Of a stretch of DNA of 64,000 bases, positions 12,887-23,904 are shown piece by piece (positions within the stretch are counted from its first letter, which is position 1; every line of letters starts with the position of its first letter). The notes below the pieces were generated by a model. It did not search any database and had not been told where the DNA came from. It saw nothing but the letters and a program-made list of their open reading frames with translations. The position numbers were made by a program, and so were the translations under genes. This DNA is from Parasponia andersonii (taxonomy: Eukaryota; Streptophyta; Magnoliopsida; Rosales; Cannabaceae): the NCBI GenBank assembly GCA_002914805.1, contig JXTB01000227.1, positions 478,953 to 542,952 on the forward strand, in the 5' to 3' direction.

Positions 12887-13500
12887 CTTCTTTATCATTT
12901 TTCATTGTTCAAATAATGAGGTAGTATTAATTGCAAGCATTCTGTGACTTTCAGTCACATACATTTTGACTTCAAGTCACAATATATTATAAAAAATGTT
13001 TGAAACAAGTGTATAATGTTGATTTCATGTATTTTATGACTTTTAGACACGTTGTTGAATAATGTGTGGGGAAACAAGAATCCAATGACTAATTGGATCA
13101 CTTAAACAATTCAAGATGAATTAAGTACATGTTCTTTATCATTTGTCACTACTCAAGTATTAAAATAATGTTAATTGCAAGCATTCTGTGACTTCCAGTC
13201 ATGTATGTTTCGACTCCAAGTTACAATATGTTATAAAATACATTTGAAACATGTGTATAATGTTAATTCCATGCATTTTGTGACTCTCAGACACATTGTT
13301 AAATAATGTGTGAGGAAACAAGAATCCGTGATTAATTCTATCATTTAAACAATTCAAGATGAATTAGATATATTTTTTTATCATTTGTCACTATTTTTGT
13401 ATTAAAGTAATGTTAACTACAAGCAAGCATTCTATAACTTCCAATCACATACCTTTTGATTCCAAGTCACAATATGTAAAAAAATATTATGACTTATGTG
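12887..13500 (+). repeat. Tandem repeat, about 240-bp unit, 2.5 copies
   Basis: Units start near 12928, 13170 and 13410 with (A)TTGCAAGCATTCTGTGACTT. They continue through TGTATAATGTT, TTTTATGACTTTTAGACAC, a GGAAACAAGAATCC block and AACAATTCAAGATGAATTA. The third unit is partial. Each unit carries three or four GTGACT/AGTCAC half-sites. The array lies in the intergenic middle of the MULE, after the Ulp1 domain. Confidence 0.75.
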
Positions 13501-13734
13501 ACTAACTATATCAACATGAATAATATTACTAAACGTCTATTGACTGTTAATTGCTGAAAGGTCTACTGACTCCGTTTTATCGATATTCACCTATAACTAT
13601 CCCAAAATATATGACTCTAAATCACAAACTGTCTGATACTAGGTCATATACACTAATCACATATTTGAAGACAATACTAGTCATACATTCATTCTAGAAC
13701 GGGTTCTTCCTCCATTAATTATGTGTACAAAAGG

Positions 13735-13850
13735 AGATTAGATTCTTCTCAGTCCACCTATTGTGCCCACCTTGGCCGCATCGTGAGCATTTTTACCTAG
13801 GAGCCTTTTTACCATTTGAGAGGATCCTTTGTTAGCTATTTTTAGCCCAA
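13735..13850 (-). pseudogene. C-terminal zinc knuckle of the MULE transposase, cut off by insertion
   Basis: On the minus strand 13748-13789 encodes CSRCGQGGHNRWTE, the CCHC zinc knuckle found at the C-terminus of MuDRA-type transposases, preceded by KKAPR. The last Cys of the C-x2-C-x4-H-x4-C pattern is Glu or displaced, and a TAA stop (13793-13795) lies just before the knuckle. The rest of the transposase is at 20780-22952; the retroelements at 13855-20028 separate the two parts. Confidence 0.65.
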
Positions 13851-13854
13851 GATT

Positions 13855-15107
13855 GACAACCTAAGAGGGGGTAAATTGGATTTTAAAATTTTTTAAGAAA
13901 CTTTTCAACTATTCAAAACCATAAACTACTATTTTAAAACTTTTTAGCTAAATCAACAATAATACCAAACATATAGTAATAATAGCAAGTTTATTAAGTA
14001 CACTAAATATCAAATACTTAATTAAATAGCTTGTAATAAAGTAAAGAATGTAGGGATAGAGAAAGTATAAACTCAGTTTTTACGAGGTTCGACAAACACG
14101 ACGGCTTGTCTACGTCCACGGCCCTCGGTAACTTGCTTTGAGATTTCCACTATTAGATCAAGATTATGGGCTTGACCAATCCTTTTTACAAACGGAGTGA
14201 ATTCTTCTTAGGCACACCTTAGTTTTTACAATAGTCTTGATTCCAGCTCTATCACGCCTAACTTCGGATTGTTTTGACTATAGTGATAACCTCACCTATA
14301 TAGATTGTTTAGATAATGGTGTTAATCTCACCAACTCACAGGTTGTTTATGACTCCAGTGGCAACCTCACCTAAATCAGGTTGTTTATGAATCCGGTGGC
14401 AACCTTACCTCACACTCAATGGTTTTTCAATAAATAAGAGTGAAAACTCACTCACAAATTCTCCTCACAAAGTAGTTAATACAATTTTGGCTTAGAAGAT
14501 TTGAGAACAATATACTATAGATGCTCTAAGATTGGCTCAATATGATTTGAAAGTGTAATTGATGTGAAAATAGGCTAAGACACTTTGAGAGTAGATGAAT
14601 ATCAATTTAAGTTCATACTCTTGTCTTAAATGCCATCAAATAAGGCTTTATATATAGATATCCAAGAAAACTAGCTATTTATAGCCGTTATTAGCTTTCT
14701 GTCAAATGTTTGATCGACCAAAATTAAAGTTAGTTGACCAAAAATATAACCGTTGGAGTTTGACACACCAGTTCAGTTCCAACGGTTATTTCTGGCTACT
14801 GGTCTAAAAAGTGGTCGACTAAAATCACTGTTAGTCAACCAACCCAATTTTAGTCGTATTTCAGAATCTGACAGGATTTTGGCATTTTTCAGATTTTAAC
14901 AACTTTTGGCGTTTTTCAAAAATTGATTTCTAGACTTGTTTTAAATACTTTAAAAACATTAAAAATCAATTTGAAGAGAATATTTTGGCTATTGTAAACT
15001 TATTTTAGTTTCACAAAGATATTTAACGATAATTTAGAAAGTTTTCATCCTAAAACACATTTTTGTTTGCAAATAGAAAATCTTCTTTTAGTCTATTTCA
15101 AATAATC
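13855..15107. mobile_element. Unclassified LTR-retroelement fragment next to the gypsy insertion
   Basis: It begins TTGACAACCTAAGAGGGGGT and includes TTTTTACGAGGTTCGACAAA, phrases that recur in plant LTR-retrotransposon non-coding regions. It has no ORF and none of the MULE palindromic motifs. At about 15108 it switches abruptly to gypsy reverse transcriptase. It is either a second element that inserted into and replaced the 5' part of the gypsy copy, or a rearranged junction. The ends are approximate. Confidence 0.4.
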
Positions 15108-17840
15108 AAAGAGATTCATCAGGAATAGTACTTCTCCATGGGGTGCCCTTGTATTGTTTGCCAAGAAAGCTGATGGTACGCTCAGACTCTGTGTTGACTA
15201 TAGACGATTGAATCAGCTTACTATAAAGAACAAGTATCCTCTGCTAAGGATTGATGAGTTGTTCGATTAACTGGGTGGATCTAAATTCTTTTCCAAAATT
15301 AATTTTAGATCAGGTTATCACCAGTTGAAGATTCGGGAAGAAGACATGCCAAAAACTGCATTCATGACTCGTTATAGTCATTTTGAGTTCATGGTTATGT
15401 CATTTGGTCTGACTAATGCTTCTGTAGCATTTATGGATCTCATGAATAGGATTTTCAGACCTTATCTGGATCAGTTTGTGGTTGTCTTTATTAACGATAT
15501 CTTGATATACTCAAAGACTCGAGAGGAGCATGCTGAACATTTGAGGTTTGTACTTCAGATTTTGAGAGATCATCAATTGTATGCCAAGAGATCCGAGTAT
15601 AACTTTTGAGATGATAGAAATGAAATTCTTAGGGCATGTGATTTCTCAAGAGGGTATTTCAGTTGATCCTGCTAAGATAAAATCTGTACTTAAGTGGGAA
15701 AGACCGAAGAATGTAACTGAGATTAGAAGTTTCCTCGGTTTGGTGGGCTATTATCGTCGTTTTATGGAGAATTTATCGAGAATTGCTTTGCATTTGACCA
15801 AATTAACTAGAAAAGATGTCAAGTTTATATGGAATGACAATTGTGAAGAGGCTTTCATGGAACTGAAGAAGAGATTGACTACTACACCTGTTTTTACTAT
15901 TCCTAACAGTAATGAACCTTATGTTGTATACACTGATGCTTCTAGTTTTGGATTGGGATGTGTCTTGATGTGGAATGGCAGGATAGTGGCTTATGCTTCT
16001 CATCAGTTAAAGCCACACGAGAAGAATTATCCTACTCATGACCTAGAACTTGCAGTAGTGATTTTTGCCCTCAAGATTTGGAGATATTATTTGTATGGTG
16101 TGAAGTTTGATATATTATTTGATCATAAGAGTTTGAAATATCTTTTACTCAACGGGACTTGAACTTGAGACAAAGAAGATGGGTTGAGTATATGGAAGAC
16201 TATGACTTCGAACTACCCTACCATCCTAGCAAGGCTAATACTGTGGCTAATGCCTTGAGTAGAAAACCTCATGGAATGTTAGCTGCACTTATTTTTCAAG
16301 ATTGGAAGGATATAGTGGCAATTGGTGATTACGATTTACAGTATTTTGAGATTGACAAAGCTGTTTATTTCAGTAATATTGTTGACACACCTGCACTTCT
16401 GCAGACTGTGCAGAAAAATCAGTGGCAAGATCAAGAGTTAAGAGCGATTTGGAATCAACTCAAAAATGGTGAACATCTGGAAGGCTGGAGTACAAACAGA
16501 GAAGGATTTGTACTTTTCAGAGGAAAGCTAGTGGTAGCTAACAATCCTAACCTTAGGAAGGCTATTCTCACTGAGGCTCATAAGTCTAAGTTTGGGTACA
16601 TCCTGGTAGTATAAAAATGTACCATGATCTAAAAAGATAGTATTAGTGGAAAGGTATGAAGCGTGACGTAGCTACATTTGTAGCTAAGTGCATGACTTGT
16701 CAACAAGTCAAGGCTAAATATCAGAGACCTGCAGGACTACTACAACCTTTACCCATACCAGAGTGGAAATGGGATAAGATAACAATGGACTTTGCGACGA
16801 GCTTGCTAATGACTCGAAGAAAGAACGACGCAATATGGGTGATAGTTGATCGGATAACAAAGGCTACTCATTTCATAATAATCAAGTCTGATTTTTTGCT
16901 CAACAAGCTAAGTTGTCTCTACATTGATAATGTTATTCGTTTGCATAGGGTGCCATCAAGCATAGTTTCTAATAGGGGCCCAAGATTTACATCAAAGTTC
17001 TGGAGAGCTTTACAGAGAGCTTTGGGAACAGAACTAAATCTCAGTACAGCTCATCATTCTCAAACAGATGGACAATCTGAAAGGACTATTCAGACTCTAG
17101 AGGACATGCTTCGCTCTTGTATACTAGATTTTAGTGGAAACTGAGATGATGACCTGTTATTGGTAGAATTTACTTACAATAACAGCTACCAAGCTAGTCT
17201 TGGCATGGTTTCATATGAAGTATTATATGGGAGACCATATAGATCACCTTTATGTTGGACTGATGTAGAGGAGCGTGTTACTCTTGGGCCAGAATTGATA
17301 CAAGTGACTATTGAGAAAATTACCAAGATTCAGGAAAGACTCAAGGTTATGCAGAGTCAACAGAAAAGCTACATAGATCCAAAGAGACGCGAAGTAGAGT
17401 TTGAAGTTGGTGATCAAGTACTTTTGAAAGTTATGCCAAGGTGAGAGATCACTGGATTCAAACTAAAAGGCAAATTGACTCTAAGGTATATTGGATCATT
17501 CGAGATTACTGCTAGAATTGGGCCAGTAGCATATCGTTTAGATTTGCATTTGCAATTGGGCCAAGTGCATAATCTTTTTCATGTCTCGATGCTCAGAAAG
17601 TATGTGCCTGACCTATCGCATGTCATTCAATATATGGAAGTGCCATTTCAAGAAGATGTAACATATGAGGAGCAACCAGTTTGAATATTAGGAAGAGAAC
17701 TCAAAGTGCTTCGAAACAGAGAAATACTGCTTGTCAAGGTTCTCTGGCAACATCACAACGAAGATGAAGCCACTTGAGAGCTTGAAATAAATATGTATGA
17801 GAACTATCCTCATTTATTTAATTTTTCAGCTAGAACTTGT
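15108..17840 (+). pseudogene. Gypsy pol polyprotein remnant (RT, RNase H, integrase)
   Basis: Domains in order: reverse transcriptase from [18 protein letters not shown] (about 15130) to [10 protein letters not shown] (about 15650); RNase H with [10 protein letters not shown] (about 15930) and DHKSLKYL; integrase with the zinc part CMTCQQVK (about 16690), core segment MDFATSL (about 16785), and the TDGQSERTIQTLEDM region (about 17065); then a chromodomain-like tail to about 17830. Disabling changes are many: a TAA at 15268-15270, frame changes near 15605, 16160 and 16613, stops at about 17144, 17442 and 17684. Two catalytic Asp residues are Asn: in the RT motif (FINDIL, 15493-15495) and in the integrase motif (VSNRGPRF, 16971-16973). 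It cannot make a working enzyme. Confidence 0.9.
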
Positions 17841-17898
17841 ACTTTGATCCTTGTGTTGTATTGGAATTTCGGGACGAAATTCCTTAAGAAGGGGAGAA

Positions 17899-20028
17899 TA
17901 TAATATGTGTAAAGTCACAAGGGCAAATTATATATTTTAAGAGTAATGGCAAAGCTGTAAATATTGAATTTCTTATTAAATAATAAAAAATATATAATAT
18001 TATAATATTTTGCAACAGTGCCCAATTTTTTCTTAAAAACCCCTCAGAAGTTCAAATTTCCAAAAAATAGGGGCTTGAGGGAGAGAAAAAGAGAGAGAAA
18101 ACACCGGATCTGCTGTTGCCCGCCTCGACCAACATGCCAGCCTGTGTCAAAAATTCAACGCCACCGATCTCGTCTCATTTTGACGTCAGACGAAGCTGTA
18201 GCGGCCCCGCAAAGATTTCGCCTCCGACGAGATTTTCCGGTCACCGGAGGGCCGTCCGACCTCCGTTTTTGACACCTCCGACAAGTAAAGCTCCATCTCA
18301 CCGCCGCCGATCAACTCTAAGTGGTTTCACATTAAAATTCATCTCCAATAAGTTTTTACCATTTTTACTGTTTTTACCAACTATATAAAAAGTAATATTC
18401 ATGTAATTATTTTGATTAAATGATTTATTTACTCGAGGTAAATATCTGGGGTGAAAGAGGGTTCAAAATTATGAATAATTATAGTTGCTAAAAGTAAAAA
18501 AGGTAAATGTAAATGCGGTAAATAGTAGTTTTAAAAAAGGACATTTTTCTAATTATTTTCAAAGGTGTATTTATGTACTTCTCGGATTTTTGGGCTTAAT
18601 TAATGTTAGGGATCTCGAAACTAAGTTCTGATTTTGAATTTGAAATCAGTGAGGTCAAGACATGAATTTTGATATAAAATATCATTATATTTCGTTGTGG
18701 AACGAAAATTAAAATTTTGTGGCACAAATTGCACCGTTTTGCGTGCCATAGGCCGGTCCTGAATCGGGACCAGATTTTGACAAAGTATACATCTGACCTA
18801 GCATTTTTGGGTGCTCTGAATTCAGTGGTGACCTCTATTTCTATATTTGAAGCTTTGGTGGAAAAGTCACTTTTTCTAGTGGACTTACTAGAAACCAGAA
18901 ATTGTCATTTAAGCACCTAAGTGACTAGCCGGAGATTTTTCGAGTATCATTGACCTGGTATTACTACCATATCAAGGTAGGGGTTCGATTACCTAATTTT
19001 TATATTTGTTTTGGATTTTATTTGCATTAAAATTTATTTATGAAAAATCGTGATTTTACTATGGTTAAAGAAAGTATTGTTAATTGTTGAGTTATACTAT
19101 GATTGGATTGCGTAAATTATTTTTTATATTTTTACATACTAGTTTTAGGGTAAAATAACGGTGTGCTATCCATTTTATAATAAATTCCAGAATAATACCA
19201 AGTTAAATTTTTAAAACATGATTTGATTATTGGATACATGGTAGCCGTGAACTGACATGTTGTACATATCATAGGATCACACACTTGAGTTCCATTATAG
19301 CATCGCAGTATTTTTAGATCACTGACGAGTTGCTACAGCGCTAGGTGAGAGACCTAGGCCCCTGTGCATGTTTTTATCTGATACGCCTACGGGCAGTGTC
19401 AAGATGCTGGGTACCCCTGTTATAGAGGTATTACAGGGCCGTGATAGAAGGATGATAGCTCACTTATATCCTTGTTGATGTATGATATATATAATGATGT
19501 GGTTTTGATTTTAGTTTTGAATATGTGACTATTCAGGATACCAATAGATTTATAAATTTGATTTATACATGGATTTAAAGAAACTAAACATGCAGATTTG
19601 AGAAATTGCATCAATCAAAAAGATAATTAAATTCCCACTGAGTATTTGAATGCTCATCCCTTACATTTCTCCTCTCAGACAATACTCGGTGTGACTTTGG
19701 AAACTCGAGAGCAGAGGATTGATGAGTTGGTTACCGTACTGGAAATTGGTAACTATGTAAATAACGTTGTTATTTATCTTGGTATATATTAAATACTAAT
19801 GGGCTAGTTACATGGACTCTATCTGTATAACTAGTGTGTTGGATTGTGAGACTACTGATAATGATACTTGGTTTGTTTTAAATAAATTTTATTTAACAAT
19901 CTAAGTCTAATGGTGATTACAAAACTGTAGAAATTTTCTTTTAAAATATTTTTATGAATTTTTTTTTAAATAACCTTTGAATTTCCACTTATGAAATTCC
20001 CTTTCTGCCAAGGGTTTGGGTCGTGACA
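17899..20028 (+). repeat. 3' LTR of the gypsy element
   Basis: It follows the polypurine tract directly and ends GGGTCGTGACA, a usual gypsy LTR terminus, so the length is about 2,130 bp. The first bases (ATAATATG) look like a mutated TGTAATAT. Within it, 18060-18330 is GC-richer, with a purine-rich leader (GAGAGAAAAAGAGAGAG) and CCGCC-rich DNA, probably the transcribed promoter-proximal part. The short ORFs here (18018-18388, 18717-18920) are LTR sequence, not genes. The 5' partner LTR is absent from the window. Confidence 0.75.
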
Positions 20029-20034
20029 ATAATC

Positions 20035-20775
20035 GTATAATACAATGTAACAAATTGAATGACAATAAGGCGTATAGATTATACGTATATTGTTAGTCAC
20101 AAAATTTATAAAGAGAAGTCATTGAATGATAATGTGACATACAAAATTTGTGACACGAAAACACAGAAAATAATAAAAACAACACACAGTCACAAATTGA
20201 ATGATAATGTGGCATAAATATAATGTATATTGCCAATCACAAACTTTATGATGAGAAGTCACATAAAATAATAAAAAAAACACACTGTCATAAAGTGATT
20301 GATAATGTGGTATAAATATAATGTATATTACTAGTCACAAACTTTATGATGAAAAGTCACAGAAAATAATAAAAACAACACACTGTCACAAAGTATTTGA
20401 TAATGTGGCATAAATATAATGTATATTGCAAGTCACAATCTTTATAAGGAGAAGTTACAGAAAATAATAAAAACAACACACTGTCACAAATTGATTGATA
20501 ATGTGATATATATATAATGTATATTCCCAATTACAAACTTTATGATGAGAAGTCACAGAAAATAATAAAAACAACACATTGTCACAAAGTGTTTGATAAT
20601 GTGGCATAAATATAATGTATACTGCAAGTCACAAACTTTATAAGAAGAAGTCACAGGAAATAATAAAAACAACACACTATCACAAATTGATTGATAATGT
20701 GGTATAAATATAATGTATATTGTCAGTCAAAAAATTTATGATGAGAAGACACATAAAATAATAAAAACAAAATAA
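20035..20775. repeat. Tandem array of a 97-98-bp unit, about seven copies
   Basis: Units begin AATAATAAAAACAACACACT at about 20169, 20268, 20365, 20463, 20560, 20658 and 20755 (last one cut short), with a diverged unit before the first. Each unit carries three GTCAC half-sites: CTGTCACAAA, (C/A)AGTCACAAACTTTAT and GAGAAGTCACAGA. It lies in a mudrA intron, immediately right of the gypsy LTR. Alternate units look more alike (TTGATTGATAATG versus GTTTGATAATGTGGC), hinting that a two-unit block was amplified. Confidence 0.9.
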
Positions 20776-20779
20776 AGAT

Positions 20780-22952
20780 CATGAGTCACCGACTGTACAT
20801 ACAATCATTCCAGTTGAGGCAACATGAATCTCCAATAAATGATTTTCTTGATTTGTAGCTAGTATTGTGAACATCCCAACAACAGCAAGTTGCCTAATAT
20901 AGAACCATTGATGTATCCTTCCTCTTAAAAACTCAAGTAAATTCCTAACCGAAAATTCTGAAGGTTTAACGTCCACCACATTGAATGATTCAATATTGTT
21001 GGATGTCATGATAAAGTACCTCCTAAAATTAAAATGGCAACATGCTCATTTTTCGTTTCCCACCTCTTTGGATGCAAGATACTCACAGATACTAGGATCC
21101 TCAAGGTCAAAGAAATTCACGTAATTTTCCCACTCTCTAACAATATATGCCTTGGTAACCTTCATAATCTTTCACTTTACAGCTTTTGACACATTTCTAA
21201 ATTTGTTCCTTACATTATTCAATAGATGATGCATGCAAAAACCATGCTAAGTATTAGGATAAACTTCACGAATCACATATGCAAGTTTATCAGCTCTATA
21301 AGATATTATTGCGAGATCATCTTGGTCACCAATTACTTATTCAACTTCATTAAGAACCACACCCATGCGGCATTATTCTCAGAGTAAAAAATTCCAAATG
21401 CCAAAGGGAATACTTGCTCATTTACGTCTATTGCACATGCGGTGAAAAATGTCCCACGATAATAAGACTTCAAGAAAGATCTATCAACTATTATCACAGG
21501 TCGACAATGTGGCTATCCTTGAATGAAAGTCGACATGGACATGAAAAATTACTTAAAGTATTCTACCATTCCTTCTTTCTTGTCTTCTATCTCCTCTGTC
21601 TCAAGAGTAATAATCGAGCCAGGATTACTGGTTTCTAACATGTAGGCAAAAGAAGGCAATAAAGCATAAGACTCTGCATCTGACCCTAATAAAATCTCCA
21701 ATGCCTTTTCTTTTGCTCCCATGCTTTTTTGTAACCTATATTAATGCCATGTTACCTCTTCATTTCATCCATAATGTCATTAGGCCCGAAAAGGTTTCTT
21801 GCTGGGTTTGAATAATAGTACTTGACCATGTCACTAATTATATAACTAGTTACTTGTCTATGCTCTCCTCGCCTACTATCAACAGAGCAAGTATGCACAG
21901 AATTGTACCTGCATCAAATTATAAGGTGTACGTTGCTTTTAGAAAGTAACCACACATTTGCCACATAATTTGTGTCGACTAGTCACAATAATTATGACTG
22001 TTTATCACACTCATTATAAATGTAAAATTCATTTGAATACTAATTCACTAGAATACCTTCTTATTTGAAACACGACAGTTTGTTTGATTTGAGTCGCATA
22101 TACAAACCATTTGCAATTATCGTCAAAATACACAACGTGTAAAACTTTTTTGGTTGAAGCTCTAACTTTGAATTGGAAGTGATTACTAATTACAAACCTG
22201 TATCGATGCTTCTGTAGTGCCACTTTATTACATACATTGCATGTGTTCTTATCATATTGGTGATAAAAATGAAACCACATCTAATAATTCAGAGGGATGG
22301 CATTGCTTGAACTCATAAGACTTTTTACATTCTCAAAAGGAACACCTCTGTTGATTAAGGAAGTTCCAACTTCACTCCTACATTAAGATTGACCACGAAA
22401 TACAAATCTAGCACCATTGCTTAGTGTAGCATTGCTTTGTGCACCATTAGTTGTTCCATCAACTTCTTCTAATTCAGGGGGTGTTTGAAATTGGAACTGT
22501 TTTTCTAATCCATCATTAGTACACTAGGCAAAAAAAGAAATATGTGGCTCCTCTCGTATTTGAATTGGCCGACGAGGGGACTAGCTTTGATTAGGTGGCA
22601 TAAATATCCCTTGCATTGTCATTGGTTCGTCAATTATATATATATAAAGCAGAAACTTGGTCTTGTCAACTTCGTTTCTTTTTAGCTCCATATAAACTTT
22701 AATGGAACGATCATTAATAATCTTCACAGGATAAAGTTGCACGTCAACAACATATTTCATCTCAATCATATGGTGGTCAAGTCTCAACTTTAGAGCCTCA
22801 AACACAATTTCTAACAAACTGACATAGGTTGCTTCGGCAGGAATCAAAATACTAGTAGTCTCTATTTCCTGATAAACGTTATTGTTGTCCCAACTACTAT
22901 TGTAATTAAGGAAAATAACAACACTGCCCATATCTGTTAAAAAAAAAAACAA
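20780..22952 (-). pseudogene. mudrA-like: MULE transposase (mudrA-like), broken
   Basis: Read on the minus strand, in order: an N-terminal segment (22952-22581) like the PB1-type start of plant MULE transposases; a DNA-binding-type segment (22280-22029) with FQFKVRASTKKVLHVVYFDD and CKWFVYA; a linker with NDIMDEMKR.HGINIGYKKAWE (about 21790-21690); the DDE catalytic core with CRPVIIVDRSFLKSYYRGT (first catalytic Asp codon 21483-21485) and NEQVFPLAFGIFYSENNAAW; HGFCMHHLLNNVRNKF (about 21250-21190); and MTSNNIESFNVVD (21009 on). Frames change between segments and stops interrupt the core (for example after MKLNK). The zinc knuckle lies detached at 13748-13789. In an intact element this enzyme binds the TIRs and catalyses cut-and-paste transposition. 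Family call is firm; the exon structure is not resolved. Confidence 0.8.
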
Positions 22953-23456
22953 CGTTAGTTTATAATTAAAAGAAACTGTGATAATCAGTCACAATATTAG
23001 TTTCAAATTTCGATTACTTTCAAGAAATTGTGACCATGTATCTCACTTGTGACATCTGATCCCAAATTTTGACTACTTTTATACCCAAAGTTATTAACTG
23101 TGGAACATAAACACAGATAAGGTGTCACAAAATTTGTGACACCTTCTAATCACAGAAAGTACCCTCGCAAATTCAGCCTACTTCCAATCACAATGTTATT
23201 AAAGTATGATGACATATTGTGATAAGCTACAGTTATCACAAAATACTGATTAGTAGTCATATAGATGTTAATGCTTAATATACATTTGTAACTAACATCA
23301 TACATTCATAACACAAACTCTTACTTTTACTTTCAATACTTGTCAAAAATTTCAAGCAAATATGTAACGACCTTATGACCTTAGTCACCGGATCCTAACT
23401 TATGACCTTATATAACCAGTATCCATTTAGTTTTAACACCAAATAAGAATAGACTT
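22953..23456. other. Non-coding right arm of the MULE with GTGAC palindromes
   Basis: Presumed leader or promoter of mudrA. It holds several TGTGA/TCACA motifs, including a perfect 27-base palindrome at 23119-23145 (AAGGTGTCACAAA, one base, then its complement). I see no coding region. Confidence 0.5.
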
Positions 23457-23774
23457 ATGAAAAAAAATAGACCTAAACTAGAAAGAGAGATAGCTAGAAA
23501 AGCTTCTAGCAAAACCCAAAGACATAGTTGGGAGGAGAAGCTTCAAGCTAAACGAGAGAGATTGGTGGACAACATTCTTCAAGTTGAACCAAGAAGAGAG
23601 AGAGAGATGCATGCAGAAGAGAGAAAAGAGGTTGAACCAAGAAGAGAGAGAGAGATGCATGCAGAAGAGAGAAAAGAGACAGAGATGGGCAAATCTGAGT
23701 TAAGTTGGAGAGAAGAGAAAAAGATAGAGAGAGAGATGACTAAATATGATTTTGGCAAGAAGGGTACGTTTTAG
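23457..23774 (+). repeat. GA-rich subterminal segment with a perfect 48-bp tandem repeat
   Basis: A purine-rich open frame of 105 codons encodes only Arg/Glu/Lys-rich sequence. Inside it, a 48-bp unit starting GTTGAACCAAGAAGAGAGAG is present twice without a mismatch (23583-23630 and 23631-23678). I read it as MULE subterminal DNA, or purine-rich leader sequence, rather than a gene: the composition is that of a GA repeat and no domain is visible. Confidence 0.6.
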
Positions 23775-23904
23775 GAGGAAAATAGCAAGAAAAGATGATA
23801 AAAATAGAGAAAAAGTGAGAAAAATAGAAAATTTTTAAGTAAATGTGTCGCAAATATTAAATTAGAAGACTATTTTTTTCTCGTTCCAAAATACAACTAA
23901 AGTT

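Larger units (their letters stand above)
15108..20028 (+). mobile_element. 5'-truncated Ty3/gypsy retrotransposon (Tekay-like chromovirus)
   Basis: It consists of the pol region from mid reverse transcriptase to the chromodomain-like end, then a polypurine tract (AAGAAGGGGAGAA, 17887-17898) and one LTR. The 5' LTR, gag and protease are missing; the copy starts in the middle of the 'STSPWG' segment of reverse transcriptase. It sits inside the MULE, splitting the mudrA transposase, so it inserted after the MULE did. Clade assignment is by the C-terminal VKVLW...EAT.ELE...YPHLF signature and the about 2.1-kb LTR, and is tentative. Confidence 0.85.

Noticed and set aside
18018..18388. ORFs of 84-90 codons rich in Pro, Arg and Ser
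   Set aside because: They lie inside the gypsy LTR, in its GC-richer transcribed part.
20035..20775. Regular repeats resembling a CRISPR array
   Set aside because: The whole 97-bp unit is conserved, with no unique spacers, and the context is a plant transposon.
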